NCBI GenBank assembly: GCA_020137815.1
Contig: CM035350.1
Coordinates: forward strand, 8,464,712 to 8,528,711
Reading direction: 5' to 3'
Source: Hormiphora californensis
Taxonomy: Eukaryota; Ctenophora; Tentaculata; Cydippida; Pleurobrachiidae
Length of the DNA: 64,000 nt
Shown: positions 46,385 through 56,800 of the stretch, one piece after another
Layout of the letters: each line of letters opens with the position of its first letter
Numbering within the stretch: the first letter of the stretch is position 1
The notes under the pieces: model-generated
Told to the model about the DNA's origin: nothing
Seen by the model: only the letters and a program-made list of their open reading frames with translations
Databases searched by the model: none
Translations under genes and position numbers: made by a program

Positions 46385-47725
46385 GGCCAGTCATATGACG
46401 TTGTGAAATGGAACTAATTGATCTAAAAGCGATTCCACTTCCAGGGCCCTCCAATGGGTCTCTACAACCACCAAAAAAATTTACCGCGGGTACCGCGATG
46501 GAGAAATCGGTCATTTCCGGGTTTATTTTGCACCTGCATAAATATAGGCTAGGACGAATGCGATATACGGTAAAAACCGTCTTTGGAAACAAGTAGAAAA
46601 GAAATCAAGGGCACTAAAGTGTGTAGCGTCCTCGCATTAGTGGGGGTAGGTGCTGGAATTAAGTCTCTATCTTATCAGGTTAATTAGATAATTGGATAAT
46701 TAGATGCGCACATAGCCGTTTTATGGTTATACGGTAAAAACCATCTTTGGAATGGAGTAGAGAAAAAACCGAGGGTACTAGAGTGATCAGCGTCCTCGAA
46801 TTAGTGGGGGTAGGTACCAAAATTAAGTTCCTATCTCATCGCGTTAATTAGATAATTGGATAATTAGGTATGCGCATAACCGTTTTTAGGTTACATGGCT
46901 ATAGCCACTTAGGAATGGTTTAGAGACTTTTCATTGGTGCCATTTTGTAGGCAATAGCCAAGTTATGGGGGGTCGACGTCTGACTTTTAAGCTCTATATT
47001 CAACCATTTAGCCGTTATATGGCTTTAAAGGTGCTCAAAATCGGTCTTTTTACCGCATTTTTGCTCACTTTGAGCACCTTTAAAGCCAAATGACGGCTAA
47101 ACGGTTGAATATAGAGCTTAAAAGTCCGACGTCGACCCCCAATAACTTGGCTATTGCCTACAAAATGGCACCAATTAAAAGTCTCTAGACCATTCCTAAG
47201 TGGCTATAGCCATGTAACCTAAAAACGGTTATGCGCATACCTAATTATCCAATTATCTAATTAACGCGATGAGATAGGAACTTAATTTTGGTACCTACCC
47301 CCACTAATTCGAGGACGCTGATCACTCTAGTACCCTCGGTTTTTTCTCTACTCCATTCCAAAGATGGTTTTTACCGTATAACCATAAAACGGCTATGTGC
47401 GCATCTAATTATCCAATTATCTAATTAACCTGATAAGATAGAGACTTAATTCCAGCACCTACCCCCACTAATGCGAGGACGCTACACACTTTAGTGCCCT
47501 TGATTTCTTTTCTACTTGTTTCCAAAGACGGTTTTTACCGTATATCGCATTCGTCCTAGCCTATATTTATGCAGGTGCAAAATAAACCCGGAAATGACCG
47601 ATTTCTCCATCGCGGTACCCGCGGTAAATTTTTTTGGTGGTTGTAGAGACCCATTGGAGGGCCCTGGAAGTGGAATCGCTTTTAGATCAATTACTTCCTT
47701 TTTCAGCGATAAATCGACGTCATAT
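46385..47725. mobile_element. 1.3-kb palindromic foldback element
   Basis: Left arm about 46385-47050 is an almost perfect reverse complement of right arm about 47070-47725. The ends read AGGCCAGTCATATGACGT and complement. The same 60-plus-codon open frame (LKAIPLPGPSNGSLQPPKKF) occurs in both arms on opposite strands. The tip is GGTGCTCAAAATCGGTC...GAGCACC. The left arm contains internal repeated blocks (ACGGTAAAAACC, TTAGATAATTGGATAATTAG). No transposase is recognised. The very high arm identity suggests recent insertion or gene conversion. Confidence 0.88.
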
Positions 47726-47984
47726 GACTGGCCTAGATACACAATGAGACATCTAGTGAGTGTTTAGCAACATTCGGCTGTGAAAGTGTTGTATGGAACG
47801 CGCGGTACCTCAACTCTGGAACACCTCGCGCGAAACACCCGAACGTGTACAATCCTTGCACAGTTTCTTGAAGAATCACTGGCTGCTGGTACATGATGGT
47901 ATATCGGTGTTATTATGGGGCTTCAAAACATCATAGTTTGAAATGGGATATCAAATTAGTCGAAAAGGGGCTTCAAAAACGGGT

Positions 47985-49555
47985 ACCGGACAGAAACTCG
48001 AACGGACGATAACTCGAACTCGAACTCGAAAATTTCGGACTATAACTCACTTTTGAAAATGTCGAATTTAGGTGAGTTATAGTCCGGATCAGGTGACTTT
48101 CTGTCCGCCCCACTGTTTAGCACTATTTACGGTGAGTTAGAGTCCGGGCGGACACTAACTCACCTATTCGAGTTGTGGGGGCCAAGGTGAGTTTCTGTCC
48201 GCTAAAAATGTCGAAATTCGACTTTTTGTCCGCCCTCTAAACTCACAAATTCGGACTACAACTCACTTTCGGTAGACAGGGGGAACAAGAGTGACAGGGA
48301 AAGGGCGGGAAAATATGTGAGTTTTTGTCCGCTTAAATAGCGAATTTCGATTTTCTGTCCGGACTGGCGGACTAGAACTCACTTCATGCATAGAGAGAAA
48401 AAGGCGGGAAGACATGGCGGCGTCGTTGGCAGAGAGAGGGATGCAAAGTTGTTGAGAGATCCTGACAGAGAGAGAGAGAGGGGAGAAAGGGCGGGCTAGT
48501 TCAGTTCTCGTTGTTCACTCATACATTGGTTGAGCTCTGCTTCTCTTTGTCTCTCTAGCTCCCGGGCTTAATTCCCATCTCGGATCTCTCATCCAATGAG
48601 TCATCCAATGAGTCATCGTTCATCACCTGCAGTGGTCTATATCTCCTCTCCAATCTGTTCCCAACCAGCCTAGCTGCATGCTGCAGCTGCTCTCCTACTC
48701 AGTGACTCACCTATCCTTCACTCGACAATCTATCACACCGTTCAAAGAGGAAGAGAGATGGAGAGACAAAGAGAGAGGAAGAGAGATGGAGAGACAAAGA
48801 GAGCTGTTCATCACTCGCAGTGGTTTTTTCTCCTCTCCAATCTGTTCCCGACCAGCCTATAGCTACCCACCTATCCTCGACAATCTATCACAGCGAGACC
48901 TACTGATTGTGGATCCTTCCTCCTTATCGACACCATACCCACTATGCAATTACGACTCAAGACTTCTCTCTACTGAGTCCAGTCCGATCCTATAATATGA
49001 CTACATCATCTGTTTCTGAAGAGCAGCACGGAGAGAGGGAAAGAGAGAGAGCAAGAGAGAAAAAGAGAGAGGAAGGGAGGTAGAGATAGAGATAGAGAAA
49101 GAGAGATATGAAGGGAGATAGAGAAAGGGATGGGAGATGGGTTTTACAGTGTATTTATGTCAACCACTCAACTTGTTTCTCTTGTAATTATGATAGCTAG
49201 CACAAAAAAAACTCAAAACTCCTGTTTGGAAACCTATTTCATTGGCCGGACAGAAACTCACCTGCCATGGAAAATGAAAATGTCACCAGAATTTTCGACA
49301 TTTTCGTAGTTTTAGCAAGTGAGTTTCTGTCCGCCAACTCGAAACAAAATTCGAGTTATTGTCCGCATAACTCACCTAGGTGAGTTTAAATTTCGAGATT
49401 TTGTCCTAGCTATCGACTTTTTGTCCTAGCAAAAAGTCGAAAATAATGCGGACAGAAAGTCACCAGAAAAAAAAAGTCGACGCCAATTTTCGGACAATAA
49501 CTCACTTTCGAGTTACTGTCCAGGTGAGTTACAGTCCTAACGCCACCGCGCACTG
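47985..49555. mobile_element. Element with terminal arrays of a GTGAGTT..TGTCCG motif
   Basis: Both ends (47985-48380 and 49240-49545) are dense in short motifs of the type GTGAGTTTCTGTCCGCC, GTGAGTTATAGTCCGG and their complements, in both orientations. The central part (48400-49200) has GA-rich tracts and short direct repeats (GTTCATCACTCGCAGTGGTT, also near 48620) but no recognised gene. The layout resembles foldback-type transposons with subterminal binding-site arrays. The exact ends are not determined. Confidence 0.55.
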
Positions 49556-49726
49556 ACACCATATGGCGTGACCTCGCGTGTTACAAACACTAAATTATCA
49601 AGGTGTGCCCGGCTGGAAACTCAGAAGTACCCACTTTTTAGTAATAACTGTCTTGATAGCATTATCTTACAAAAACATAAAATCAAATTTCCTGGCATTT
49701 TGTACAAGTTCTCACGAGTCCATGTT

Positions 49727-50880
49727 TTAAACATTGTCACTAGTTTCCTTCTGCTCTGCCACCGAACTGGCATGATCATCAGAACTCTCTCCATCTTTTA
49801 TCGGGACTATCTCCTCCGGCTGGTGATCAAGTAGGCGAGGTCCGAGTAGGGAGATAAGGGCAGCACCAGGAGGGGACGTGACAATGATAGCAAGAACTGC
49901 AATACACAAAACAGTAACGCCGTACAGCTCTGAATCAGAGTCTACTGGATCACTTTCTCGGACACGATCCAGGGCAATCGAACCAATAGCGGCCTGGCGG
50001 TGGAAAAGGATAAGTGAATGTAGTACAATCGGATCCCGATTTACTGGGATGCTTGGGGAGAAGGGTTTTACCCGGTAAATCGGAGTCCAACTGTATGAGA
50101 ATAGATAAAAAAGAATTTCGATGTTCAGAAACTTAGTTCTACCAATTTCACATTTACCTGAACCGTTGCTTTTGGCGTCCAGGACGCACAGACGAAAAGT
50201 TTTTCTTTTATGTTGAGGTCGGAGAAAAGGACAGAGAGGTAGGCCACCCCGCACCGTAGTAAAACACCCACGCACAGACACACCAACCCATATCCTGCAG
50301 AGAAAAAGGGGGTAATGGTACAACGTGACTAAATGTTATAGCACCAGTAGGGAATAAATATCTCTTTTTGAGAGGGGTTAGACATATATCTTTTTGAATC
50401 TTGAATATAATATCCTGATCATGGTACATTATACTACTCAAAATACTACTATACCACCTAGAAACAATGAGTCACATACCGACGATTTCAAAGTTTAGTA
50501 GGTCTAGTTGAACCTGTGTCACATACATACAATGAGTCACATACCGACGATTTCAAAGTTTAGTAGGTCTAGTTGAACCTGTGTCACATACATACAATGA
50601 GTCACATACCGACGATTTCAAAGTTTAGTAGGTCTAGTTGAACCTGTGTCACATCTTACTATATACAATGCAGGGTGGCCTAGATAGGTGACCCCCATCA
50701 TGACGTATGGAGGTCCCAGTGCATGTTGAGTGTTGCAAATATCCCGTCACATGACGTATCACATCACCCATCCCTCCCCTATCCTACTGAGGATCAGTTC
50801 TCACATAGCACCCAGCAGTGCACTGTGCGTGATGTGATCTCCATCAGGAGAGAAAGATACACCGAGAGAACAAACCAGAA

Positions 50881-50925
<45 letters not shown>

Positions 50926-52876
50926 GAGAGAGAGTGAGAGAGAGTGAGAGAGAGAGGAGAGAGAGAGAGAGAGAGAGGAGAGAGAGGGAGAGAGGGAGAG
51001 AGAGGAGAGAGAAACAAAAGTTAAGCACAAACTAAATATTTATAGACACTCTGAGTTCTATTATTTCAGTCAGATCGGTGAGGATCAGTTCTCACATAGC
51101 ACCCAGCAGTGCACTGTGCGTGATGTGATCACAGAGAGATAAAAGTTACGATATAATGCGCTGTGTTTCTATCCCGTCCGTAGGGCGGGTACGGTTTTGC
51201 TAGTACATACAATGAGTCACATACCGACGATTTCAAAGTTTAGTAGGTCTAGTTGAACCTGTGTCACATACATACAATGAGTCACATACCGACGATTTCA
51301 AAGTTTAGTAGGTCTAGTTGAACCTGTGTCACATACATACAATAAGTCACATACCGACAATTTCAAAGTTTAGTAGGTCTAGTTGAACCTGTGCTCCAAC
51401 CAATGTAAAGAGCAGAGTCTCACCAATCAACCACAGCAGTTGGAGGTATCCTGATATCTCAGCCTAGTGAGGGGGGGGGGGGGGTTATTTAGCCATAGCA
51501 GTTGGAGGTATCCCGATATCTCAGCCTGAAGAGGGGGACTTTAGTTGAACTGTACAACTGGTCGATCACACGTTACCTTATTTTGCCACTTCTGGGCAGC
51601 CACAGTTGACATAACCAGAGCAGCCAGGACACCAGCCCCAGAGAAGGTTGCCCGTTTGAGCCCAAAGACACAAGTGAACCCAAGAATAGGAAGAGATGGA
51701 CGCTGGTGGGGGGGGTGGGGGGGAAGAAAAAACAACCCAACCGCCCAAGCCTCCCAAAAAAGAGGGTTTTTTTAAAAATAATCCAAAAAAAAAACCCCCA
51801 AAAAACCATATTTTTTGAGTTTATTTGGGGGGGGGGGGGGGGGGTGGACCTACCCAAAATTAATTTTCCGGGGGCCCTTAGAAGAGTGACCGTGGGGTTA
51901 TGGAAAACAAAGTTAAGGGCCCAAACCATGGGAAAGTTTGGTTGGCTGTTGAGGGTGCCCCAAAGGTTTTCCCGGAAAGGGGCCAGCTTTGGGGGTAAAA
52001 TGAGGGGGGCCCGGGGCTTAAAAGGAGGGGGGAGGTAAGACAGTCTATGCCCCCATTCAAAACCAAATTTACCAAAGGTCCCCCACAGGAAACCCCCACC
52101 GGGGAACCACTCCCCCCTAGGAGGAAATTCCCATACTTGAGGGAATGGGAAACCTCCCAGGTAACCCAAAATTTCACAAGGGGGAAAAAAACAGTCCCAA
52201 TCCCTTTTTTTCTTTTGCATAATTTTTTCCGTGGGTCCTGTAGGGGGGGGGGGTTGTTAGTGAGGGTGGGGGGAGGGGGTTAGTGGGAATGTTGGGGTTG
52301 GGGTATTGGAGGAATTATAGGCAGGTGGTGTTGTCTGTGTTTGGCATCTTTGATTCAACAAAGAATATATCCGGGGTACTAAAAGGTTGTACCTGCACGC
52401 AGTAGAAGAATAACAAAAGCCCCAGTACGAAGGACAGAGGACCAGTTGGCGTCAATACCCTCTGCTATCTTTATTCCTGGAACATTCCTAAGAGGAGGTT
52501 TGATGGAGTCAATAAACAGGGGACCGGGAAAGGGGCGATGTTAATACAAGTCGTGGTGGTGGAGGGGTCAACTAGACCAGCCCCAACAAGTTGGCGATCA
52601 GGGCAACAAGTGAAAGGGGTAGCGAGGGGCAACTATACCAGATCCAATTAGGGGGGGGGGTGATGACTGATGTTATATTTACCTGAAGATGATCCCAGCA
52701 GCGATCATGCCAATGAGAGGGGGAATCTTCACAAGACCCAGTACCATGCCCAGCAACTTGCCACTAACACACGCCACCAGGATCCCGAACATGTTGGACT
52801 CCGGGAGACACCCATCACCCAGGACAGACCAGCAGGTTGCCCAGGAGGACACGATAACAAGGAGAGCACTGATAGC
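49727..52876 (-). CDS. SLC9B: Sodium/proton exchanger of the NHA (SLC9B) type, interrupted by bad sequence
   Basis: Membrane cation/proton antiporter related to human NHA1/NHA2. Readable exons on the minus strand: 52876-52683 (SWATCWSVLGDGCLP, GKLLGMVLGLVKIPPLIGMIAAGIIFR), 52487-52393 (NVPGIKIAEGIDANWSSVLRTGAFVILLLRAG), 51703-51577 (ending WQNK), 51463-51355 (AEISGYLQLLWLIGETLLFTLVGAQVQLD), 50294-50158 (NIKEKLFVCASWTPKATVQ), 49993-49727 (AAIGSIALDRVRE...GVTVLCIAVLAIIVTSPPGAALISLLGPRLL). These align in order with human NHA2. Exons encoding the middle, including the conserved ion-binding aspartates, should lie at 51.71-52.35 kb, where the sequence is corrupted. The N-terminal exon may lie near 53.6 kb but is not secure. 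Phases of the last four exons agree. Confidence 0.88.
50463..50660 (-). repeat. Three copies of an SLC9B exon end plus donor, distal cluster
   Basis: A 65-base unit carries the last 34 bases of the SLC9B exon ending at 51355 (GTTCAACTAGACCTACTAAA on the minus strand), its donor GTATGTGAC, and an ACACAG just before the exon part. It sits about 700 bases downstream of the true exon, inside the same intron, beyond a GA tract. Confidence 0.9.
50883..51013. repeat. (GA)n microsatellite in SLC9B intron
   Basis: GA-rich tract between the two clusters of the 65-base exon-end repeat. A 70-base block (GAGGATCAGTTCTCACATAG and onwards) is also present on both sides, at 50790 and 51080, showing a local duplication. 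Confidence 0.92.
51204..51400 (-). repeat. Exon-end and donor repeats next to SLC9B exon
   Basis: Three tandem 65-base units; the innermost is the real exon end (donor at 51354). Each unit keeps an AG before and a GTATGT donor after a 34-base exon piece, so each resembles a mini-exon. The real copy differs by single bases (ATTGTCG for ATCGTCG). Confidence 0.9.
51430..51532 (-). repeat. Duplicated acceptor and exon start in SLC9B
   Basis: The acceptor plus the first bases of the exon (GCTGAGATATC, then GGATACCTCCAACTGCT) occur at 51463 and again about 55 bases upstream (near 51527). Only the copy at 51463 continues into the exon. A C run separates them. Confidence 0.85.
51710..52330. other. 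Corrupted consensus with inflated homopolymers
   Basis: Composition changes abruptly to runs of 5-18 identical G, C, A or T, with almost no ordinary sequence. It falls exactly where SLC9B exons are expected, and the exon reading frames on both sides are normal. This is best read as low-quality assembled sequence rather than biology. Confidence 0.75.
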
Positions 52877-52969
52877 CTGGTGGGGGAGGTACACCAAACA
52901 GGGTTAGAGTAGTTATCAGGATATTGACACAGGGTAGAAAGGTGTACATTATATGAATCACAGATAGGA

Positions 52970-53535
52970 TATAGGGGGGGGGGGCCAAGGCCAAAAAAAG
53001 CCAGATCAATCCCGGATTTTAGGGCGGGTCTGGCTTTTTTTGGCTTTTTTTGGCCCTACTTTTTTGGTCATTTTGGCATGTAATTCTGACATTATATGGT
53101 CTGTTTGACATTAAAAAAACTTTAAAATGGCTTCTTTGATCTAGTTTTACCATTTTATATCGTTAAGGAAAAAATTTTATACCGAAAAAAGTTTGATATA
53201 AAAAAAGCCAGATTAAAAAAAGCCAAAAAAAGCCAGATCAAAAAAAGCCAAAAAAAGCCAGATCAAAAAAAGCCAAAAAAAGCCAGATCAAAAAAAGCCA
53301 GATCAAAAAAAGCCAAAAAAAGCCAGATCAAAACTGCTAAATCAAAAAAAGCCAGATCAAAAAAAGCCAAAAAAAGCCAAAAAAAGCCAGATCAAAAAAG
53401 GCCAGATCAAAAAAAGCCAAAAAAAGCCAGATCAAAAAAAGCCAAAAAAAGCCAGATCAAAAAAAGCCAAAAAAAGCCAGATCAGACCCGGATTTCAGGG
53501 CGGGTTTGGCTTTTTTTGGCCTTGGCCCCCCCCCA
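52970..53535. repeat. AAAAAAAGCCAGATC satellite with inverted ends
   Basis: About 20 units alternating AAAAAAAGCC and AGATC, bounded on the left by GGGGGCCAAGGCC and on the right by GGCCTTGGCCCCC. The left and right 60 bases (CCCGGATTTTAGGGCGGGT and CCCGGATTTCAGGGCGGGT) are also shared between ends. This is an expanded foldback-like element between SLC9B and MCM9. Confidence 0.85.
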
Positions 53536-53884
53536 TATATTGACACAGGGGCAGTTTCAAAGAGAAAGATGACTGCACATAATAAATTGCAGAGTTACCG
53601 TGAGAAAGGAAGTCCCGGTGAGCGAGAAATACAGGCAGTGGTGATAGCATGGTGAGAACAGCTACTACAACACAGAGAGAAGTGAGGACTTTATATGCTG
53701 GAGATGTATGTGAGGTCATGAGATGATGAGAACAACAACAAAACACGTCTCATGGAACGGAAATAATTTAGAAATTGTAGAAACAGGATAATTACGAAAC
53801 GTCTCAAATAAAGTATATGATCTAGTTTAAAAAAGTGCACAATTGTGATAATGGAATTGGATAAAAACACTCAGCTGGTGTGAG

Positions 53885-56800
53885 TCAGGAGCTGTTCTTG
53901 GATCGGAATACAAAACGTTGCAGTTTTCTAGCACTTTCAGAGTGAAACACTGACTCTTTTTCTCGGGGTTTAGTGGTCTTAGCAAGGAGTTCTTCCTTGG
54001 TAACCTCAATTTGGTTACCATGGTTACCATTGTTGCCATGGTTACCATCATGGTGGTGGGGTGGTGGCTCAAGAGAGACCGGTGAGAGGGGAAAATGTGG
54101 TGGCTGGGGATCTGTGTTCTCCTTCCCAGAGCTAGATATTCCACAACTTTGGGTATTGACTACTGGAACAAATGTCCTATTTTCCCTTTGGGCATCAACA
54201 GCCGGAACAAATGTCCTATTTTCTCTTTGGGCATCAACAGCAGGAACAAATGTCTTATTTTGTGGAGGCTGGTTATCTGTGGGTGGCTCAGACTCGACCT
54301 TCTTTGCTGCTTCATCTTTAGTCGGTGATGTAAACTTATTGAACATCACAGTCACAGCAGTATTCTCTCTTTGATCAGCAGTATTCTCTCTTTGATCCCC
54401 TCCTAATATATCTGATAAATCCTCTGCCAACATGTCATCTATTGTTTCTGTCACAACCCGGGGTGCTCTGGGCTGGTTCCGCTTCTGGAGCTTGTGACGT
54501 CGGACCAGCTCTGCAAAACTAGGTGCTGGTGCAGCTGAGGAGGAGGCTTCTGATTTTATTGTTTCTGAGGGACCAGCTAGAGGAGGAGGGGGTGGTGGAG
54601 GAGGGGGTGGAGGAGGAGGGGGTCTCTTCTTCTTGGTAGCTGGCTTTTGGATTTTTATTGGCTCCTGAAAAGGACAATTATTAGAGCTTGTAAACTCACA
54701 CGATCTTCTTAGAAGCTGGTTCCCGTTCAACACTGCCCCTGATAAACAACTTACAGCCAGGGGTTGTCGTATAACTCGGGGTGCAAATGGTCTAATGGGT
54801 GGTGGGCAGGTGCCAGCAGCAGTCCCCGCGGCCCCGTCATCTCCATAGGCTGGGGGCAGGTCCAGCAACTCCAGTACCATAGCACCTGCAGGTATATATC
54901 AATCAACAAACGGATAAATTTTAATCCAACTTTATTACAGCTGATTAGATAACAACTTAGTGAAAGGGGCGTGGCGTGCCAAGGATAACAACTCACGTTG
55001 CTGTTGGAACTCTCTCTCAGGGTCTGTAGGGAAGACAGAGTGAAGGACAGAGACACTACCCAGAAGGGATGATGTCAACATGGTACTCTCCACTAGAGAT
55101 ATTGTAACTATAGCATCATCAACAGCAACCCTCTCTCGTAACATCAACTTGGCATGTGCCTGGGATATCCTGCAGAGTGATGACGTCACATTAACAAGAT
55201 AAACAATGTGACGTCACAGATAAATACAGATAAGACGCTGCAGTGACAGAAGTGACGGTGCAACAGCTTTATATTTGCAAAACTTTTGCTGCAGAACAAC
55301 AATTATGTTGCAAACATGCAGGAATATTCTTGTGTGGTATTTTATGAGGGTTCCGTAGATCAAAAATATTCTAGAAACAGAAAAACAAGACACTTTCCCC
55401 AAAATGACAGCACAAATAATATTCTAATTTCTAACCTGACAAGACTCTCCAACATCACCATGGAAACACTAACCTGACAAGACTCTCCAACATTCTGATA
55501 GTGGTACGTGATACATTCCGTGTTATCTGCTCTCTCTGCCTCCTGTAATACCGGCCAAGGACCTCCTTAGCTCCGGAAGACAGCTTGGGAGTTAGGGAGC
55601 GGACATGACTGACATACTGCCGCATCTCCTCAAACGACCACAGCAAATCAACTGCAAATACCCATTAGGGTGATACATATGGGTACATTACATGATCAGG
55701 GTGATACATATTGCACTGTAATACTTACACCAAGTCATATCAGCTTTTGATTTTGAGTAATACTTACCCGGATAGTTTTGGAGTGCTTCGGAGGGGTGTG
55801 AGGCCACTTTAGGATCCCTCAGAAGAAAGTCCGCCACTAGACCATCCCAGGAGGCGGTGTGGTCATCAAACAATACCAGGATCAGGTCAAACCTATAGGG
55901 TTCAGCTGTCAGTAGAATTGGGGTCTTTTTAGAGAAGTGAGGTGAGACCCCCTAATAATATAACACTTGGTAACTGTAGGGTAACTGTGAGGTAGCCTTT
56001 GTAACCACTGGACCACAGTTACTGGTTAGTCACTAACAGGTTACTAACCTTTGTAACCAGTAACAGTGGTAACTGTGGTTAACCTTTGTAACCAGTAACT
56101 GTGGTAACTGTGGTTAACCTTTGTAACCAGTAACTGTGGTAACTGTAGGGTAACCTTGGTAACCAGTAACTGTGGTAACTGTAGGGTAACATTGGTAACC
56201 AGTAACTATGGTAACTGTAGGGTAACCTTTGTAACCAGTAACTGTGGTAACTGTAGGGTAACCTTGGTAACCAGTAACTATGGTAACTGTTCTGATATAT
56301 TACCGACTGAGAAGAGGGGTTCCAATCGGCACATTTACTGAGATAGGTTGTGTAATATCATAGGAACCACGTGGGTTAGTTGCAGCAAGTACTGTCGTCC
56401 GAGTATTCAACTTGCAAACCTGTTATAAAATGTAGGTAGGTGATAAATCCGAGTTTAAAATTTTAAAAAAATGAGAGATTTTTTGTTTTTTACTATCGCT
56501 TGTTTTTAACATCAATTGGATATTGAAAATTGCTGTTGAGTAAGCCATTTGTTTATCGCTAGATACGGCAATATTGTTGAGTGATATCACGTGAGAAACC
56601 ATGCGATGAGTAGTCAATGTCTATCATCGTGACGGGTCTGTGTGGCTGACAATGGAGTGATCACATCTCTATAATGGGCTTGCCAGCTGCCAGATGGTCT
56701 CAACATATGCTTACCAGGCCAGCCTTAGCGACGCTGATAGTTTGTTGTTCCATCGCCTCGTGTATAGAGATCCTAGTCAGATTCCCTTATTGAGCTCAGT

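Noticed and set aside
46359-47767. Identical 76-83-codon ORFs in both arms of the palindrome
   Set aside because: No recognisable domain; duplicated only because the arms are inverted copies.
51573-52283. ORFs of up to 215 codons in the homopolymer-rich stretch
   Set aside because: The sequence looks corrupted there; only the first part near 51577-51703 is a true SLC9B exon.
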